Below, one piece after another: positions 12,261 through 23,633 of a stretch of DNA of 64,000 bases (the stretch's first letter is position 1; each line of letters starts with the position of its first letter). The notes beneath the pieces are model-generated. The model saw only the letters and a program-made list of their open reading frames with translations, searched no databases and was not told where the DNA came from. The position numbers were made by a program, and so were the translations under genes. Source of the DNA: Gremmenia infestans (taxonomy: Eukaryota; Ascomycota; Leotiomycetes; Helotiales; Hamatocanthoscyphaceae); the NCBI GenBank assembly GCA_032629725.1, contig JAFEVB010000015.1:434001-498000 (forward strand). Reading direction: 5' to 3'.

Positions 12261-14390
12261 ATGGAGGTCCAAGTGAGAGAGGACTCGCAGAGACGGTCGA
12301 GCATCAAACGTCCTTGGGATGAAGACACAGCATTGGCAGGAAAGAGCAATGGATGGCATGGCGCGCTATTACCCCCAATCGACGACGTACCCTACCATAG
12401 ACCGCAGCCACCGCGGAGGGCGGAACCGCCTACACCAACTTTACACAACGGATATGACCGAGAATCAACGGAACATGGTCCCAAGAGACCGAGATGGAAT
12501 CAGAACAACCTTCCCGGGGAGGCGTATGCCCTGAATGGCACGTCGACCCATTATTCGCGGCCGCCAGCTCGTAGGTCCAAGGCCTCCCACGCACAAGACT
12601 GATTACTGACCTTCATCATTCTAGACCCTATATCCAGTCATAGTAGCTCAAGACAATCTCCATTGGGATCACCAGGTCTGCCCCACAAGCAGACGTGGGA
12701 AGCATTCGACCGACAATGTGGAGATCCCATGCGGCCTCTGGCTGCTCATGAGACTACAGTTCTATGTCAAAGATGCAGGAGAATGCTCAATAGCCCAGAT
12801 ACAGATTCAATAGGAACCTGTGAGGACTGCAAGAGGAATCCCGCGCTCATCCATCTCACCAAAGAAGCTGCGGCAGGCCTCACCCAGCTAGTGGAGACCC
12901 TTAGTTCAGGGATCGCACCCGATCAGAGGGATGCCATTCGTGTAAGTTAGCTAGACTACACCACAACATTCCTATTACTTCACTAAGTGCATTTGCTAAG
13001 GTTGAGATCATAGGAGCGCCTTGAGCAGCGTGAAGATGGATCTGCAGAATGTCCCCCTCTAGCTCAATTTGGCTTAAATCGGACTTTGCATTGGATTTTA
13101 TCAAGGATTAATTACGTTAACAGCCTCGCCGACAAGCTAGTACAGTATGTTCCCCCAGGCCCCTTGCCGAAGCCTCAGAACAACTTCTTAAGAAATGGCA
13201 ATCACCGTTCACAAATTGTCCCTGATACAATGAAACAACGAATCGATTCCGAGCCGGACAATGGGTATAGGCCGAGACCCGACGCTCCTGAGCCTCCGTT
13301 GGAAGATCTCAGAAGGTCTGTAAACAGAGAAGATCTACCGTCTATTAGATCCCAATACGATTACCATGGGGTAGACGGCCCTAGCCGAAGGAACATTATG
13401 AATCCTCCCCCTGCACCAGCAATAAACCGCCAATTACCATCTCCACCCGGTCGATCTCTTTCATCACCTACATCTATTAACTTCCCATCCCCTTCAGCAG
13501 CCTCATACCAGAGCACATCACAACCAGTCAACCTTCCACCTCCTTCAAGTCTACACCAATCGACTCTGAGCAGCTATTTACCACAGATCGGCTCTGGACA
13601 ATCCCCAGAAAGTGCGCTACAGGCTCATACCGCCGCTCTCCAACATGAGGTGTCGGTTCAGAAGATTGCATTCTCGTCTCTACAAGGCGAGCACGACAAA
13701 CTTCTCGCTGCCTACTCACGATCACAAACGCGGGCTAGTGCGTTAGAGAAGAAGCATAATGTATCCGATGCAGAGATAATAAACCTGACCGAGGACAAGC
13801 TGAGACTGCAAGGGCAAGTCGTTGAGCTAGAGCGAGAGGTGGAAGACTTAACACGAAGCAGGGACCAGTGTAGGCAATCTGCAGTTCATGAAGGAGCACA
13901 ATATGTCGAGATTGTCCGTCGGGCTAGTCAATTGGAGGCAAGGACTGGCGAGGAACGAAAGAGTTGGAACACATTAAAGGCAGAAATGGAAAAGAAGATC
14001 GAGGCACTGAACAGGAGTGGGTCGAAAGAAATCGTCGAGTCTTCAAACCATATACCCAACTCTTTAATGGCGGATGTGATGGATACACCAGCGGCTCTAC
14101 AAGAGCCACCACCCGGACTCAAAATCGAGCCGATGAGCGAACCTTCCTCGAGTCAGATTGAAAATCAACCTTCGAAGGAAGTCCCACCGCCACTCGTATC
14201 ACCAAACCAAGAATCAGCAGAGGAGCTCTCGACAGAAATCCGACGTCTCCAACGTCGCTGTATAGAAATGGAAGACGCGTTACGAACAATCAGAGAAGAG
14301 AGTCATTCCATGGAAGGAATCGTCAAAGCGCTTAGCCGTGCAGGCAAGACCATCACGGACAAAGCCAACCGCGCGCTGGACATAGAGTAG
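12261..14390 (+). CDS. fungal protein with CXXC zinc-ribbon-like motif and coiled coil, function unknown
   Basis: Three exons, 12261-12570, 12625-12941 and 13014-14390, give 667 residues. Introns are 54 nt (GTAGGT to TTCTAG) and 72 nt (GTAAGT to ATAG), and all joins keep frame. The N-terminus is disordered and Pro/Arg-rich. Around residues 145-175 lies CX2CX14CX2C (CQRC ... CEDC), a likely zinc ribbon, followed by a helical stretch. The middle is Pro/Ser-rich. Residues of roughly 380-500 form a long coiled coil (LQGQVVELEREVEDLTRSRD and flanks), and a second short coiled coil lies near the C-terminus with ELSTEIRRLQRRC. The spacing does not fit a GATA finger. I do not recognise the family; a DNA- or scaffold-associated role is a guess. 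Confidence 0.7.
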
Positions 14391-15646
14391 TCCATCGATA
14401 GAGATGTCCGTACCTTTCTATTCTTGTAATTCTTTATTTATTTATTAACTACTGGATACACAATGCGATGCAATCCGATGCATTTTGGCCAAGGACTCAA
14501 TTTTGTACATTCATATCAACACGGCATGCATAGCGTTTCTTGATTAAAGAAAGGCGTTGGGTAGGATGGGATGGGATGGGATGGGATGGGATGGGTAGTG
14601 CACATATATATCCCCGGTATACTCCATACAGTATTTCTCTAGCCTTGGACAGAACATGTTTCCTTCCCTTATTCATACAGTACAAGTCATATCATCTACA
14701 TATGAAGCATATACAGTACACCGTAAGATTTATAGTTCGTCTAATAATACAGAAAGACACAAGCATAAATGCATGATACTCGTATACGAAAATAAAAAAC
14801 ACGATTTCCAAGACCTTGTATTAACATCTTTCTATATAGAAATTTTATTGTATTATATTCTATTCTATTCTATAGTGTACAGTATATTATTCATTCAATA
14901 CATGTAACTTCTCGCTGTGTGCGCGTCGTAGATGGATGGATGGCATGCACGGGTTGGATACTCCGTAGACTGTAGTTGCACAAGAAGTACAGAGTAACGT
15001 GATCTAGCCCCCACGCAAAATGGCCCGATCTATCTATCGCACGATGCATACATTACAATACAGTACAGTAGGCGGGTCCCGCGGCGCCCAGGTCCAGGCC
15101 CAGGCAAAGCTCAGACATATCTCAAACGATGCGGTGATCAAAAGTGGCATGATATTTTCAATTCGGTAGAGGGAGCGAAACGTGGGTGCGGGGAGTGATG
15201 AAACGGTTTTGAGGCACGGTGCGGTTTACAGTAGGGGGTTAAAGAAAGAACAATATTCTTTTCTTTCCATGTTCGCCTTTCTGATTCTCGTTTCTATTCT
15301 ATTCTATTCTGTTGCTAATTAATTCAGTTTATCCTTTTTCTCCCGGGTTTCTCTTTTTGGGGGGAAACGTCGTGTTGTGTTGTATCTATCGTATTGTGCT
15401 GGCTTATACTGTATTGCATGAAATCTGTTGAGCGGATTTTGCCAATTCCCCTTTTTTGATTCAAGACGGTTCGAATAACGCTTTTTCCAATTGCCCTCCC
15501 TATACACACACACGCAATAATCGACTCGGCCGCCTCCCTCATTATCATCATCAACATCAACTTCCAAAGCCAAGGAAAAAAAAAGAAAATCCAACTCTCA
15601 AAAACAAACCCCTCAAGCTACAGTATCCCAATCCCACGCCGCCGAA
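14391..15646. other. intergenic region with pentanucleotide microsatellites
   Basis: AT-rich spacer of 1.25 kb without a supportable gene. Besides the ATGGG array listed separately, it has three ATTCT units at 14857-14871 and three more at 15296-15310. A TC- and A-rich leader runs into the start codon at 15647. Confidence 0.55.
14566..14595. repeat. (ATGGG)6 microsatellite
   Basis: Six perfect tandem ATGGG units in the 3' region of the coiled-coil gene. It resembles but is not the telomere repeat TTAGGG. Confidence 0.95.
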
Positions 15647-15868
15647 ATGGGCCAAGCATTCAGCGGGCCGAACGCCTTTAAATTCTTCGGCTTCACGCCT
15701 GCCGCGACGGCGGTGCTGCAAAGGAATCCGGAGCTGCTGGTCGCGCTCGTGCTGGTGCTGCTTAGTATGGTTGCGTTGAGTTTGCTGGCGTGGTATATTC
15801 ATTTTGTGACGAATAAGGTTTATTGGAAACCGAAGCCGAAGAAGGAGGTTAAGGGGGGGAAGAAATAG
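15647..15868 (+). CDS. small single-pass membrane protein with N-myristoylation motif
   Basis: Single exon, 73 residues, start context GAAATGG. The N-terminus MGQAFSG fits the N-myristoylation consensus (Gly2, Ser6, no Pro next). One hydrophobic helix, about residues 30-50 (LLVALVLVLLSMVALSLLAW), is followed by a Tyr/Trp-containing basic tail ending VKGGKK. The likely topology is a lipid-anchored, membrane-spanning micro-protein with a cytosolic basic tail. I do not recognise the family. Reading as a gene rests on the membrane-protein composition, good start context and the strongly coding third-position pattern; the bases after the stop are simple G-rich sequence. Confidence 0.65.
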   Translation: MGQAFSGPNAFKFFGFTPAATAVLQRNPELLVALVLVLLSMVALSLLAWYIHFVTNKVYWKPKPKKEVKGGKK

Positions 15869-16366
15869 GGTGGATGGGAAGGGGAAGGGATGAGGGGAGG
15901 GAATAAGGGGGGGGAGGGAGTGGAGTGAGAGGGTGATACTTGGGAAGGAAAGGAGTGGGGGATTGGAGGGATTAGAACGAGAGGGTATTCGGGATGGATA
16001 GATCGATAGAGGAGTTTCCTGCGCAGAGAGTTATTGGGTTCTTGGGCTTGGTATACATATATACATGCATACGGATCATGCAGTCGACATATCGGAGTTC
16101 AGTTCAGCGAGCGAGCAAATGCATTACATTTTACCACAGATCGAAATATTCTCCAAGCACAAAGACAATCTATTTGCAGTTCTTTATTGTTCGTTGGGAG
16201 AGACTGGAGTCTTGGCTCGCTTTTTCTTTTCTTGAGTAGCGAAGTATAACGCTACGAGTATGTCTAGGGCATTGTCCCACGTTAAGTTGCTCTTTCTGCT
16301 TTCTCACTTCTTAGACAAGTCTCCTATCTGATTTTCCGCCTTTCATCCTTCAACTACCTTCCTGTT
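15869..16366. other. intergenic, G-rich then AT-rich
   Basis: Directly after the stop codon the plus strand is a purine/G-rich run (15870-15985). The rest is featureless spacer between the 3' ends of the small membrane protein and the BTB gene. No gene seen. Confidence 0.5.
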
Positions 16367-17226
16367 TCAGATCTTTCTCGTGCCCTCCCTTGGTTTTCCT
16401 TCGAGGAAATCTTCGATCGGACGGGTGGCAATTGGCTCCATGTACTTGCTATGATTTGCAAAATAGAGAGGTTTCTCCTCAAATGCAGAGTCGCTGGGAA
16501 AAAATGATCCTGCCAGTGCCACATCAACGACTAGATCGCCACCCTGTTGTATTAATTTTTCCCAATCATTTTCAATGGCTGGATCTAAGTCGCCGCTGAA
16601 CGGGCCCTCCAGAAGTACCAGATCTTTCACGAAAGCTCGGAGTACCGAGCCACTGGGGATGTTGTCGTAGATATATCTAGCTGTATCTGCTTTCATATAG
16701 AACGTGTCATACTTAACAAATATGGAGTGCATAGCTGTGTCGGCGAAGCCCGGGCTGCGTAGTCTGTCGCCTAAGACCCATAGGACTTCTGGGTCAACTG
16801 TACATGTCGAGGAAATACGACCGGTATAAAGCCAAGAGACAAATGCAGCAATCTCTTCGGATTCTTCTTCTTCCATTCGAATATCGCCGCTTTCGCTTGA
16901 TGAAAAGCTACCAAAGCAAACAGCATCGAAATACTCGGATTTGAACCCCAGCAATGCTTTATGGCATGTGATCTTTGATTGGCAGGGTCCGACGATGAGA
17001 GTCGGGATATCAGGACATTTGGCTACGCTAGATTGCTGTTAGTTCCCAGCAGTGATAGACTTTTGTACAATCCAACTTACATTCGACTGATCTCGCTAGC
17101 ATGGTTCTTCATCCTGGTATACTGTTCACAGATACCCTGCCTCTGCTCCGATGTGCAGAATTGACAGATGCAGGCATAGCTGTAGACGGCTAACCCTTCT
17201 GCAACTGTCGAACCGGCTGCTTCCAT
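16367..17226 (-). CDS. BTB/POZ domain protein
   Basis: Exons 17081-17226 and 16367-17027 with a 53-nt intron (GTAAGT to ATCTAG) give 268 residues. The N-terminal part carries a CXCX2C-like segment (CICQFC) and a charged stretch. The BTB fold runs from about residue 55: IPTLIVG, the CHKALLGFKSEYFD segment, the acidic strand and SWLYTGRI. The C-terminal half, DRLRSPGFADTAMHSI and onward, is the helical region usual in fungal BTB proteins. BTB domains dimerise and often link substrates to Cullin-3 ligases, but nothing here shows the partner. The start is uncertain: the frame stays open upstream past 17226, and another small exon with an acceptor near 17285-17300 is possible. Confidence 0.75.
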
Positions 17227-18463
17227 CTCGTTGAATGTTTCACAGTCCGTGGATGATTGGATTCGATGGCGGTATTCCGGTGGACTGCTTCTTCACTGTC
17301 AGCGACTCTAAGGATCCGAAAAGGGAAAGAGCGGCTCCTTACCAGAAGTAGGTGATTGCAGTGCTAGAAGTTCTCGTCGCCGGCTGAAGATGAAGCTGAC
17401 AGTCATTTGAGCCTTAAGTAGAGCGAAAAGTCTTTGAACCTGAGATATCGAGGCGATTCACCGCGCTAATCTCAAGAAATACCGTTGAAAATTTCACCGA
17501 CCATGCGTTTCAACAGACTGTTGTCATTCATCACAAGTGAATGCAGATAGAGAAAGCTCAAAGCTTGTTGCATGAAACCAAAAGTCCCGTCCTACATGAG
17601 TCTTCTAGCATGCTCATAACAGTGCTTCCGGCGCTAGCATAGCGTCAAAGAGCTGCTTGCAAGTATGCATAAGGACATAAAGTATGGATATCACGTTTCC
17701 CTGAAGGCAAAGGCAGGCAGTAGTTTGAGTTAAGAAGGAGGGACGGAACGAAGGGAAGGAGGGGAAAACAACCAGCAGTTTTCGTAAGAAGCTGCAGACA
17801 GACCGTCTGTATGCAGAAAAATCACCCGCTGCCTTTTATCTGCTTTACCAGCATTTCGTCAGCAAACTGACTACGTCGTGGTCTCTGGTCTATATATACA
17901 GCCGCTCGACCCTCATAAACCTTGTAATCTTACAATACTACAACCCCTCCCCTCCCCTCGGCTTTCAAATCAAACTTCCTCCAATACGCCCGGTCGCCTA
18001 ACAACAAACAGTATGCTCTAAGTAACAACTTCAACCACCGTAGCCCAAAACAACCACCTCTGACATGAAACGCAAACAAGGTAGAGTAGCTATACCACGA
18101 TTCCTGCTTAGACATATAATGGACATAGCCGACGAGGACAGAAAATGAATAATGAAAAAGGGGGAAGTGGAAGTGGAAGTGGAAATGGATGTGTGTTTGT
18201 GATAAAACTCGAAGAAAGGCTAAGGAAATCAACGGAGAAAGATATCTGTGAAAAGACCCTACTTTTGCGTCTTTTTGCATATACATTAGTACCAAATCGA
18301 AGTTTGACTGTTTGAAACTTGCCTTGCCTTCTATTCTATCGTATGCAGATAGCCACCTACACTGACCGCGGCTAAGAGGAAAAATTTCTTTCGTGTATTT
18401 CTTGTCTATCCCAAGTGTATGTGTATGTGTATGTGTACTTTGACCATCTTTATATCTACCCAT
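17227..18463. other. intergenic, with simple repeats at the SET gene 3' end
   Basis: No gene supported. Near 18165-18190 there are tandem GGAAGT units and near 18417-18437 tandem GTGTAT units, both just beyond the stop codon of the SET gene. A polypurine stretch lies at about 17735-17770 and a TATATATA motif at about 17892-17899. Confidence 0.5.
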
Positions 18464-20428
18464 CTATTCAGCCTCCTTTTCCAAACCATGCTCATGCCCA
18501 TGCCCATTCAACTCCCCCGCTTCCCTTTTACACCGTCCACACATACACCTGCCGCCCAAACTGCCAATCGCCCACTCCCGCCTCTCCTTGACAGGTAACT
18601 CTATATCGCAATAATGATTCAACACCTCTTCGCCCTTCTTAATCTCTCCACTCTCCCCTCTAATCCGTCGCTCTCGACACCAGAATCGCATCCGCGCCCC
18701 CCACTCCCAGCGCACGTTCGGGTCGCAGTCATGGTTCGCAAGACACCACAGCGGATGCACAGCCGCGACTTCCGGATGTCCCGTCCGCGGATTCACGCGC
18801 GCGGAAGCCGTGCCGCGGAATTTCGCATATAGGGTGTTGAAAACCCACAGATCGTACGTGTCGAGGGACGTGAAGATGTCGATGTCCATTTTCTCGAGCA
18901 CGTGCAGCGGGCCTGAGATGTTGGAGGAGAAGGAGAAGGGCAGGGTCCAGGTGGGAGGGGGCCCGGCGTTGGGGGAGAGCGGAATAGTGTTGGAGGCGCT
19001 GGGGAGGAAGTCGCCCCATATGTACTTTACTTCTTTCAGCTCGAGGGGGTGGATTTGCTGCGTTGCAGCCATGGCTAACGCTCGTCCAATCAGTAGTAAG
19101 TACAGAGCAGACGGCTTCTCTTTTGGATCTGGGTCTTTAGCTATGGTGTCGATGTCCGTGTTGCATATTGCTGGGTGGTAGGATTCCTGTGCCCGTTCTA
19201 GACAAATGGTGTCGCAGAACATGATGTCGTCGCAGTCGGGGCAGTCTACTACTTTGCTGTCCGCGGCTAAGGGGGGGAGGGTTGAGCTGCAGGCGTCGCA
19301 GAGGGATTCTTTGAGCAGGTTGTTGGCTGCAAGGAGGGAGATTTCATCGAGGACTTCTTCGCCTGGTTCAATGTCCTCTTTTGCAAATAAGCCCAGCTGT
19401 TTATTCGTGCTCTCCAGCTCTCCTATTCCTTCCAATAACGTAGGTAGCTCCGTGACCTTGACTTCGCATTTTGGGGCAACAGATTCTAGCTCTTTGTTTA
19501 AGAAGTCCAGGGTTTCTTGCGAAAAGCGATTTGGCTCGTGCGTGTTCCATGGATAGATTTCCCGCCGTACCAGCCCTTGGTCAGGCAGTTCACTAATATC
19601 CACTTCTTCGTCCGAGGAGAGCTTCAGTCTCCGCCGTGCCATGAGCTGTATGTATTCCTTTGCCTGCAAAAGATCTTCATCTTCAGGCGCGGCGCCTAAA
19701 CCCCTAATGCAAAAATCATACGAGCTCTTCAGACACCCGCATAGCAGCAGACTAATCGCGAGCATGCGAAAACAGCGTATTGAGGCTATGCGCGCAATCC
19801 TTTTCAGCCGCCTTGTCTCATCGTCATCGTCCTCATCTTCGTTCCCGTCTTCGTCCTCACTTGCATTCGCATTTACGTTCGCATTTGCATTCGCGATTTG
19901 TCCCTCCGCAATGATCTCCAAACGCCCTACCCCACGCTCAAGCTCTTCACTACCCCTCCCTCTCCCCCTCAACACAGCAGGCAACCCCCCAGCACAGCGC
20001 TCCCTCAATGCATCCAGCGCCAACTCGTGATACTCAAACCCCGCATCGGAGCACTCGTCGCACAGCAGGAGTGCTCTATACGCATCGCCGGCTGCCAAGT
20101 CGGGATACCCCAGCTCTGAATGCACGGCCGCGCGCTCCAGATACGCAATCAAAGCGTAAGGTAGAGCAGCACCTCTACTTTCATTTGCGCTTCCTTGTGC
20201 AATTCCATCTACACTTCCACCTCCCCCCAAGGACCTCGTAAGCTCGTCCCGTTTCGAGAGCAAGGCAAGGGCAAGTGCCGAATCTTCTTCCGACGAGACT
20301 TCGCTGCCGCTGGCACTGTCCATCGTGGCGCGCAGAGGGTATATAACATGGTGGAGGAGGTTGATATGTCGTAAGTGCTGAGAGCCCGTATTTACATTTT
20401 GCATGGCTGGATCTCGGTTGGGTTGCAT
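18464..20428 (-). CDS. SET-domain protein of the SMYD/TPR type (putative lysine methyltransferase)
   Basis: Single exon, 654 residues from the ATG at 20428; the ATG at 20323 (context CACGATGG) gives 619 residues and is an equally good start. The N-terminal half is acidic with TPR-like helices (ALIAYLERAAVHSELGYPDL; later FRMLAISLLLCG). The SET domain is split as in SMYD proteins. It begins near LGLFAKEDIEPGEEVLDE and holds an inserted MYND-like Cys cluster (CDACS ... CPDCDDIMFC ... CLERA). The catalytic core has NHDCDPNV and HYCDIELPVKERR, and a post-SET CMCGRC binds zinc. This predicts an active S-adenosylmethionine-dependent protein methyltransferase, substrate unknown. Simple sequence encodes an Asn/Ala plus Glu/Asp tract in the middle. 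Confidence 0.85.
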   Translation of the reverse strand: MQPNRDPAMQNVNTGSQHLRHINLLHHVIYPLRATMDSASGSEVSSEEDSALALALLSKRDELTRSLGGGGSVDGIAQGSANESRGAALPYALIAYLERAAVHSELGYPDLAAGDAYRALLLCDECSDAGFEYHELALDALRERCAGGLPAVLRGRGRGSEELERGVGRLEIIAEGQIANANANVNANASEDEDGNEDEDDDDETRRLKRIARIASIRCFRMLAISLLLCGCLKSSYDFCIRGLGAAPEDEDLLQAKEYIQLMARRRLKLSSDEEVDISELPDQGLVRREIYPWNTHEPNRFSQETLDFLNKELESVAPKCEVKVTELPTLLEGIGELESTNKQLGLFAKEDIEPGEEVLDEISLLAANNLLKESLCDACSSTLPPLAADSKVVDCPDCDDIMFCDTICLERAQESYHPAICNTDIDTIAKDPDPKEKPSALYLLLIGRALAMAATQQIHPLELKEVKYIWGDFLPSASNTIPLSPNAGPPPTWTLPFSFSSNISGPLHVLEKMDIDIFTSLDTYDLWVFNTLYAKFRGTASARVNPRTGHPEVAAVHPLWCLANHDCDPNVRWEWGARMRFWCRERRIRGESGEIKKGEEVLNHYCDIELPVKERREWAIGSLGGRCMCGRCKREAGELNGHGHEHGLEKEAE

Positions 20429-21116
20429 GTTTTTTTTTATGGAAAGGGAAGCAGGCGCAGGACCGGAGGAAATGCTCCTATCCAATGGGAGGATGCAGAC
20501 GCCAGATGAACTTGACAGAGGGGAGAATTGAAGGGAAGTTCCGAAACGTAACGGGCGTGCTGGCTCGAAAGGGGGATTGGTTTTTGGGGTCCTAAATTAC
20601 GCCGTTGGGGAACTATGGATTTAGTTTGGTGGGAGTTTGACGTGTTCATGAGTCTAGAACGTCGGAGAGGGAAATAATATCTCCTCTTATATATTTTCAT
20701 TAGACTTATAGTAAACTTGAATTAGCTACGTCACCGAGAAATGGAGCGGTTCTTTGTCCTATTACCTGGAGTAATTCTTCATGCGATATGAGTAAATTGC
20801 TCGAACATTTTAGAAGTATATTACCAATGATGTCCACGTCCAGCTTGCATTGGCCCGAGATTTGTATTGTGGCGGCGGTACTTGCAGCATACGATCGCGC
20901 TAGACACGCTATATGAGCTGTATGAGTGTCACAGTCCTGAGGATCGGCCGTAATTCTTCTTTATTCGTTTGGTCTTGTCTATCTAGAAAAGGGGCTATAT
21001 CCCTTCCTAGTCTGATCATCTAAGGAGCTTTGGAAATTTATAAAAGCAATGTAACATGTTTATAAGAAACCGATTTCACCAAATAGCATCTGGAAATACT
21101 GTCTGGCATTCGGCCT
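20429..21116. other. intergenic, promoter side of the SET gene
   Basis: About 0.7 kb. The 20430-20700 part is the 5' side of the SET gene; 20700-21116 is the 3' side of the phosphatase gene. A poly-A/T run sits directly upstream of the ATG at 20428. Nothing else recognised. Confidence 0.5.
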
Positions 21117-22205
21117 TCAGCCCTTCAAGTCACTTAACTTGTCCACATAGTAGGCCGGGACAACATTCGCTCCTTCGACTTCCCATTCTTCTTTCTTCGA
21201 CACACCGGTTAGGACCGCGAGAGTTCCTCCAAGCTTTCCCTCGAGGCCAAATCGGATATCGGTATCCAGGCGATCTCCAATCATGCAGGCTGTCTTGCGA
21301 TCAAACTGGAACTTTCCTTCTATCGAATCCATCATTGCTTGACTTGGCTTGCCCAAGGCTATAGGTTGCTGTCCTGTCATATTGATCAGCGGGATGGAGA
21401 TAGAGCCTGCCCCTGGAAAGAACGTGTGATTCGATGGAAGGGTGCTGTCGGTATTCGTAGCCAAGAATTTTGCTCCTCGTGCAAGGTATTGATATCCAAT
21501 CGAGAGCTTCAGATAGTTGATATGAAAATCAAGACCTGCTAGTACAATGCCGACATTCTCGTCCAGCATGGATCCATCCGCAATCTTCGTGTAGTCTTCC
21601 GGAGTCATGTCCCTTCTGAACGCTGGGTCTGTTCCTCCCACGAATTCTACTCCCTCGGATCTCAACTCGGTCTCGATTCCTGCTTCTCCAATAACATAGA
21701 CCTTGTTCTTCGGCGCTGGGAGCTTCATAATGCGGGATATGTAGATTGCGGATGAGTATGCCGATGCGAATATTTCGTCGATTTCACTGGGTATCCCCAT
21801 GGAAGAGAGCTTCTTTTGATAATCGGCGCGAGATTTTGTGGAGTTGTTTGTGACAAAAACAATCTTCTTGCCTGAGGGAAAGGTCAGCAATGTCTTTGGC
21901 TTGAGCAGGGCCAATGAATAGATAGATACCTTTTGATCTCAACAACTCCAATGTCTCCACCGTTCCAGGGAAGAGATGATCACCAGACCATAATACGCCT
22001 ACAGGACACCTCAGCGAGGTTTAGAGAGGATCAAAGTCCTATACATACCATCGCAATCGAATAGAAAGATCTGAATCGCCAAGTCAGTGAACAGGGAATA
22101 GCATTGCTGATACGATCCGGGACTGACTTAACGCACGTCGAATTTATTGATGAATTCGTCAATCGCAGACTGATCTCCTGAGAGATATTTGGGTCGTGGT
22201 GCCAT
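21117..22205 (-). CDS. pho13: PHO13-type HAD phosphatase (4-nitrophenylphosphatase / phosphoglycolate phosphatase)
   Basis: Four exons, 22137-22205, 22049-22070, 21930-21998 and 21117-21871, give 304 residues, the usual PHO13 length. The second exon is only 22 nt. All HAD motifs are present: motif I FLFDCDGVLW (nucleophile and acid Asp), motif II VFVTNNSTKSR, the motif III Lys in ALGKPSQAMMDSI, and motif IV MIGDRLDTDIRFG. The C2-type cap lies between II and III. Members dephosphorylate 2-phosphoglycolate and toxic glycolytic side products such as 4-phosphoerythronate, so this is best read as a metabolite-repair enzyme in the cytosol. Introns are 51-66 nt with canonical ends. Confidence 0.93.
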
Positions 22206-23633
22206 ACTGAAGGTAGTTGTTGCGTACTTGAGGTTTGAAGATTGTAAGAAATTTAAGAGCTGACTCAGAGAAGGTTGGATTTGACCCCTCGCTTCAACCC
22301 CTCAATCCCTCCAAATCACATCACGTGCGTAAGCGGGGGATCTTCACATATCCTGCTTGATACAGCAAGTCAAGTCAGCCTGTATTCCAAGAAACGACCA
22401 AAATTTCGGAAGTAGAGCCACAAACGACAATACAATGATGAGGAAATCCATCAGAAGATCCAGAATATCAATAGACAAGACATGATATCTTACGCTCATA
22501 CAAGATCTAGCATGATCCATTATTCGGGTGGCTACCTACATATATCTACATAATTCTGTCCCAAAGTGCTTCCGCGCTGCAGATAGAGGCTTGAGTTCCC
22601 GGCTGAGTATCTGGAGATCCCGGTGGTACAGCATACTTCTCACATGCAAAATACGTCTCTTGTCTGCGTGGCGATTTATCAGGATTGTGTAAGAAACGAC
22701 AAACGGCTTGATTGAGAAGGTAATATGTCGATTGTTTGTAAGAACGAGGAAATGGGGTCTGGATATCAAGAAGAAGGTTACGCAAGAAATACTCTTTGGA
22801 GATTGCAAGAAACCAGGAACTGGAATACGGAATACGGCAGTACCTTTCAATAAAATGCGTATCCAAATTCTTACCAACTGCATGGTACACTATGCGGGGA
22901 ACCTGTGAAACATCTCTTCCTAGCTACATATCATATATATCATCCAGTTCTCTAGCTGCTGTGCCGTAGATATAGATATAGATAGCAGTGTGGTTGCTCA
23001 GCCTTGCCGTTGTGGCAGGTGAAATAGCTGCTTATATTATGTCAAACTCTCTGCATCAAGATCTCGATCTGTTTGTCTCTGTACTCGTACCGTTTATGGT
23101 TATTCTTTGCCTCATTATAACCTCTGCATTATTAGACTTCTCTATCTATCCACCAAGACATCCACAATAAATCAGATAAAACTCGTTAATCGGCAGATTT
23201 AGAACCAGAGAATCTAGAATCTAGACTCTAGACTCACTCACTAGAACGATCGTCTACCCGCTGCCGTTGCCGATGTACAGGCTATTTCATCCTTTTACAG
23301 TATCGCTCGCATCGTCATTGCTCTTCCTCACTCTGCCTGACCCGCTTCAGTTTCGGCGTATGTCGCCCGATCTCGTAAACTCCATCCTTTTGCTATCTTC
23401 ATCCCTCATTTCTCTTCTACTCCACTCTTCTAGAATTGCCATTGATCTTCAACCTCTGCACCATTTGCCTTTCTGACGGTCCTTGAAGCTCAATACAGAT
23501 TCTAGACAGTTCAGTAACATACTGTATCGATAGCGAACTACCCCACTACTCGTATCCGCCACAGAGAAAGTCTCAGAAACAACCCCTCCAACAAAATAAA
23601 ATTTCTCTTCGAAACCGATAACCACCATCCAAC
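22206..23633. other. 1.4-kb intergenic region
   Basis: Lies between the divergent phosphatase and 6-phosphogluconolactonase genes and so holds both promoters. Around 23210-23235 CTAGA words recur in near-palindromic order. A 60-residue hydrophobic open frame at 22988-23170 (plus) is not supported as a gene. Nothing else seen. Confidence 0.5.

Noticed and set aside
14566..14595. Interstitial telomere-like repeat
   Set aside because: The unit is ATGGG, not TTAGGG; ordinary microsatellite.
16925..16950. GGTTCAAATCC-like T-arm word, suggesting a tRNA
   Set aside because: It lies inside the BTB coding sequence and no cloverleaf can be formed around it.
22988..23170. 60-residue hydrophobic open frame
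   Set aside because: Poor context, no homology signal, lies in a promoter region.
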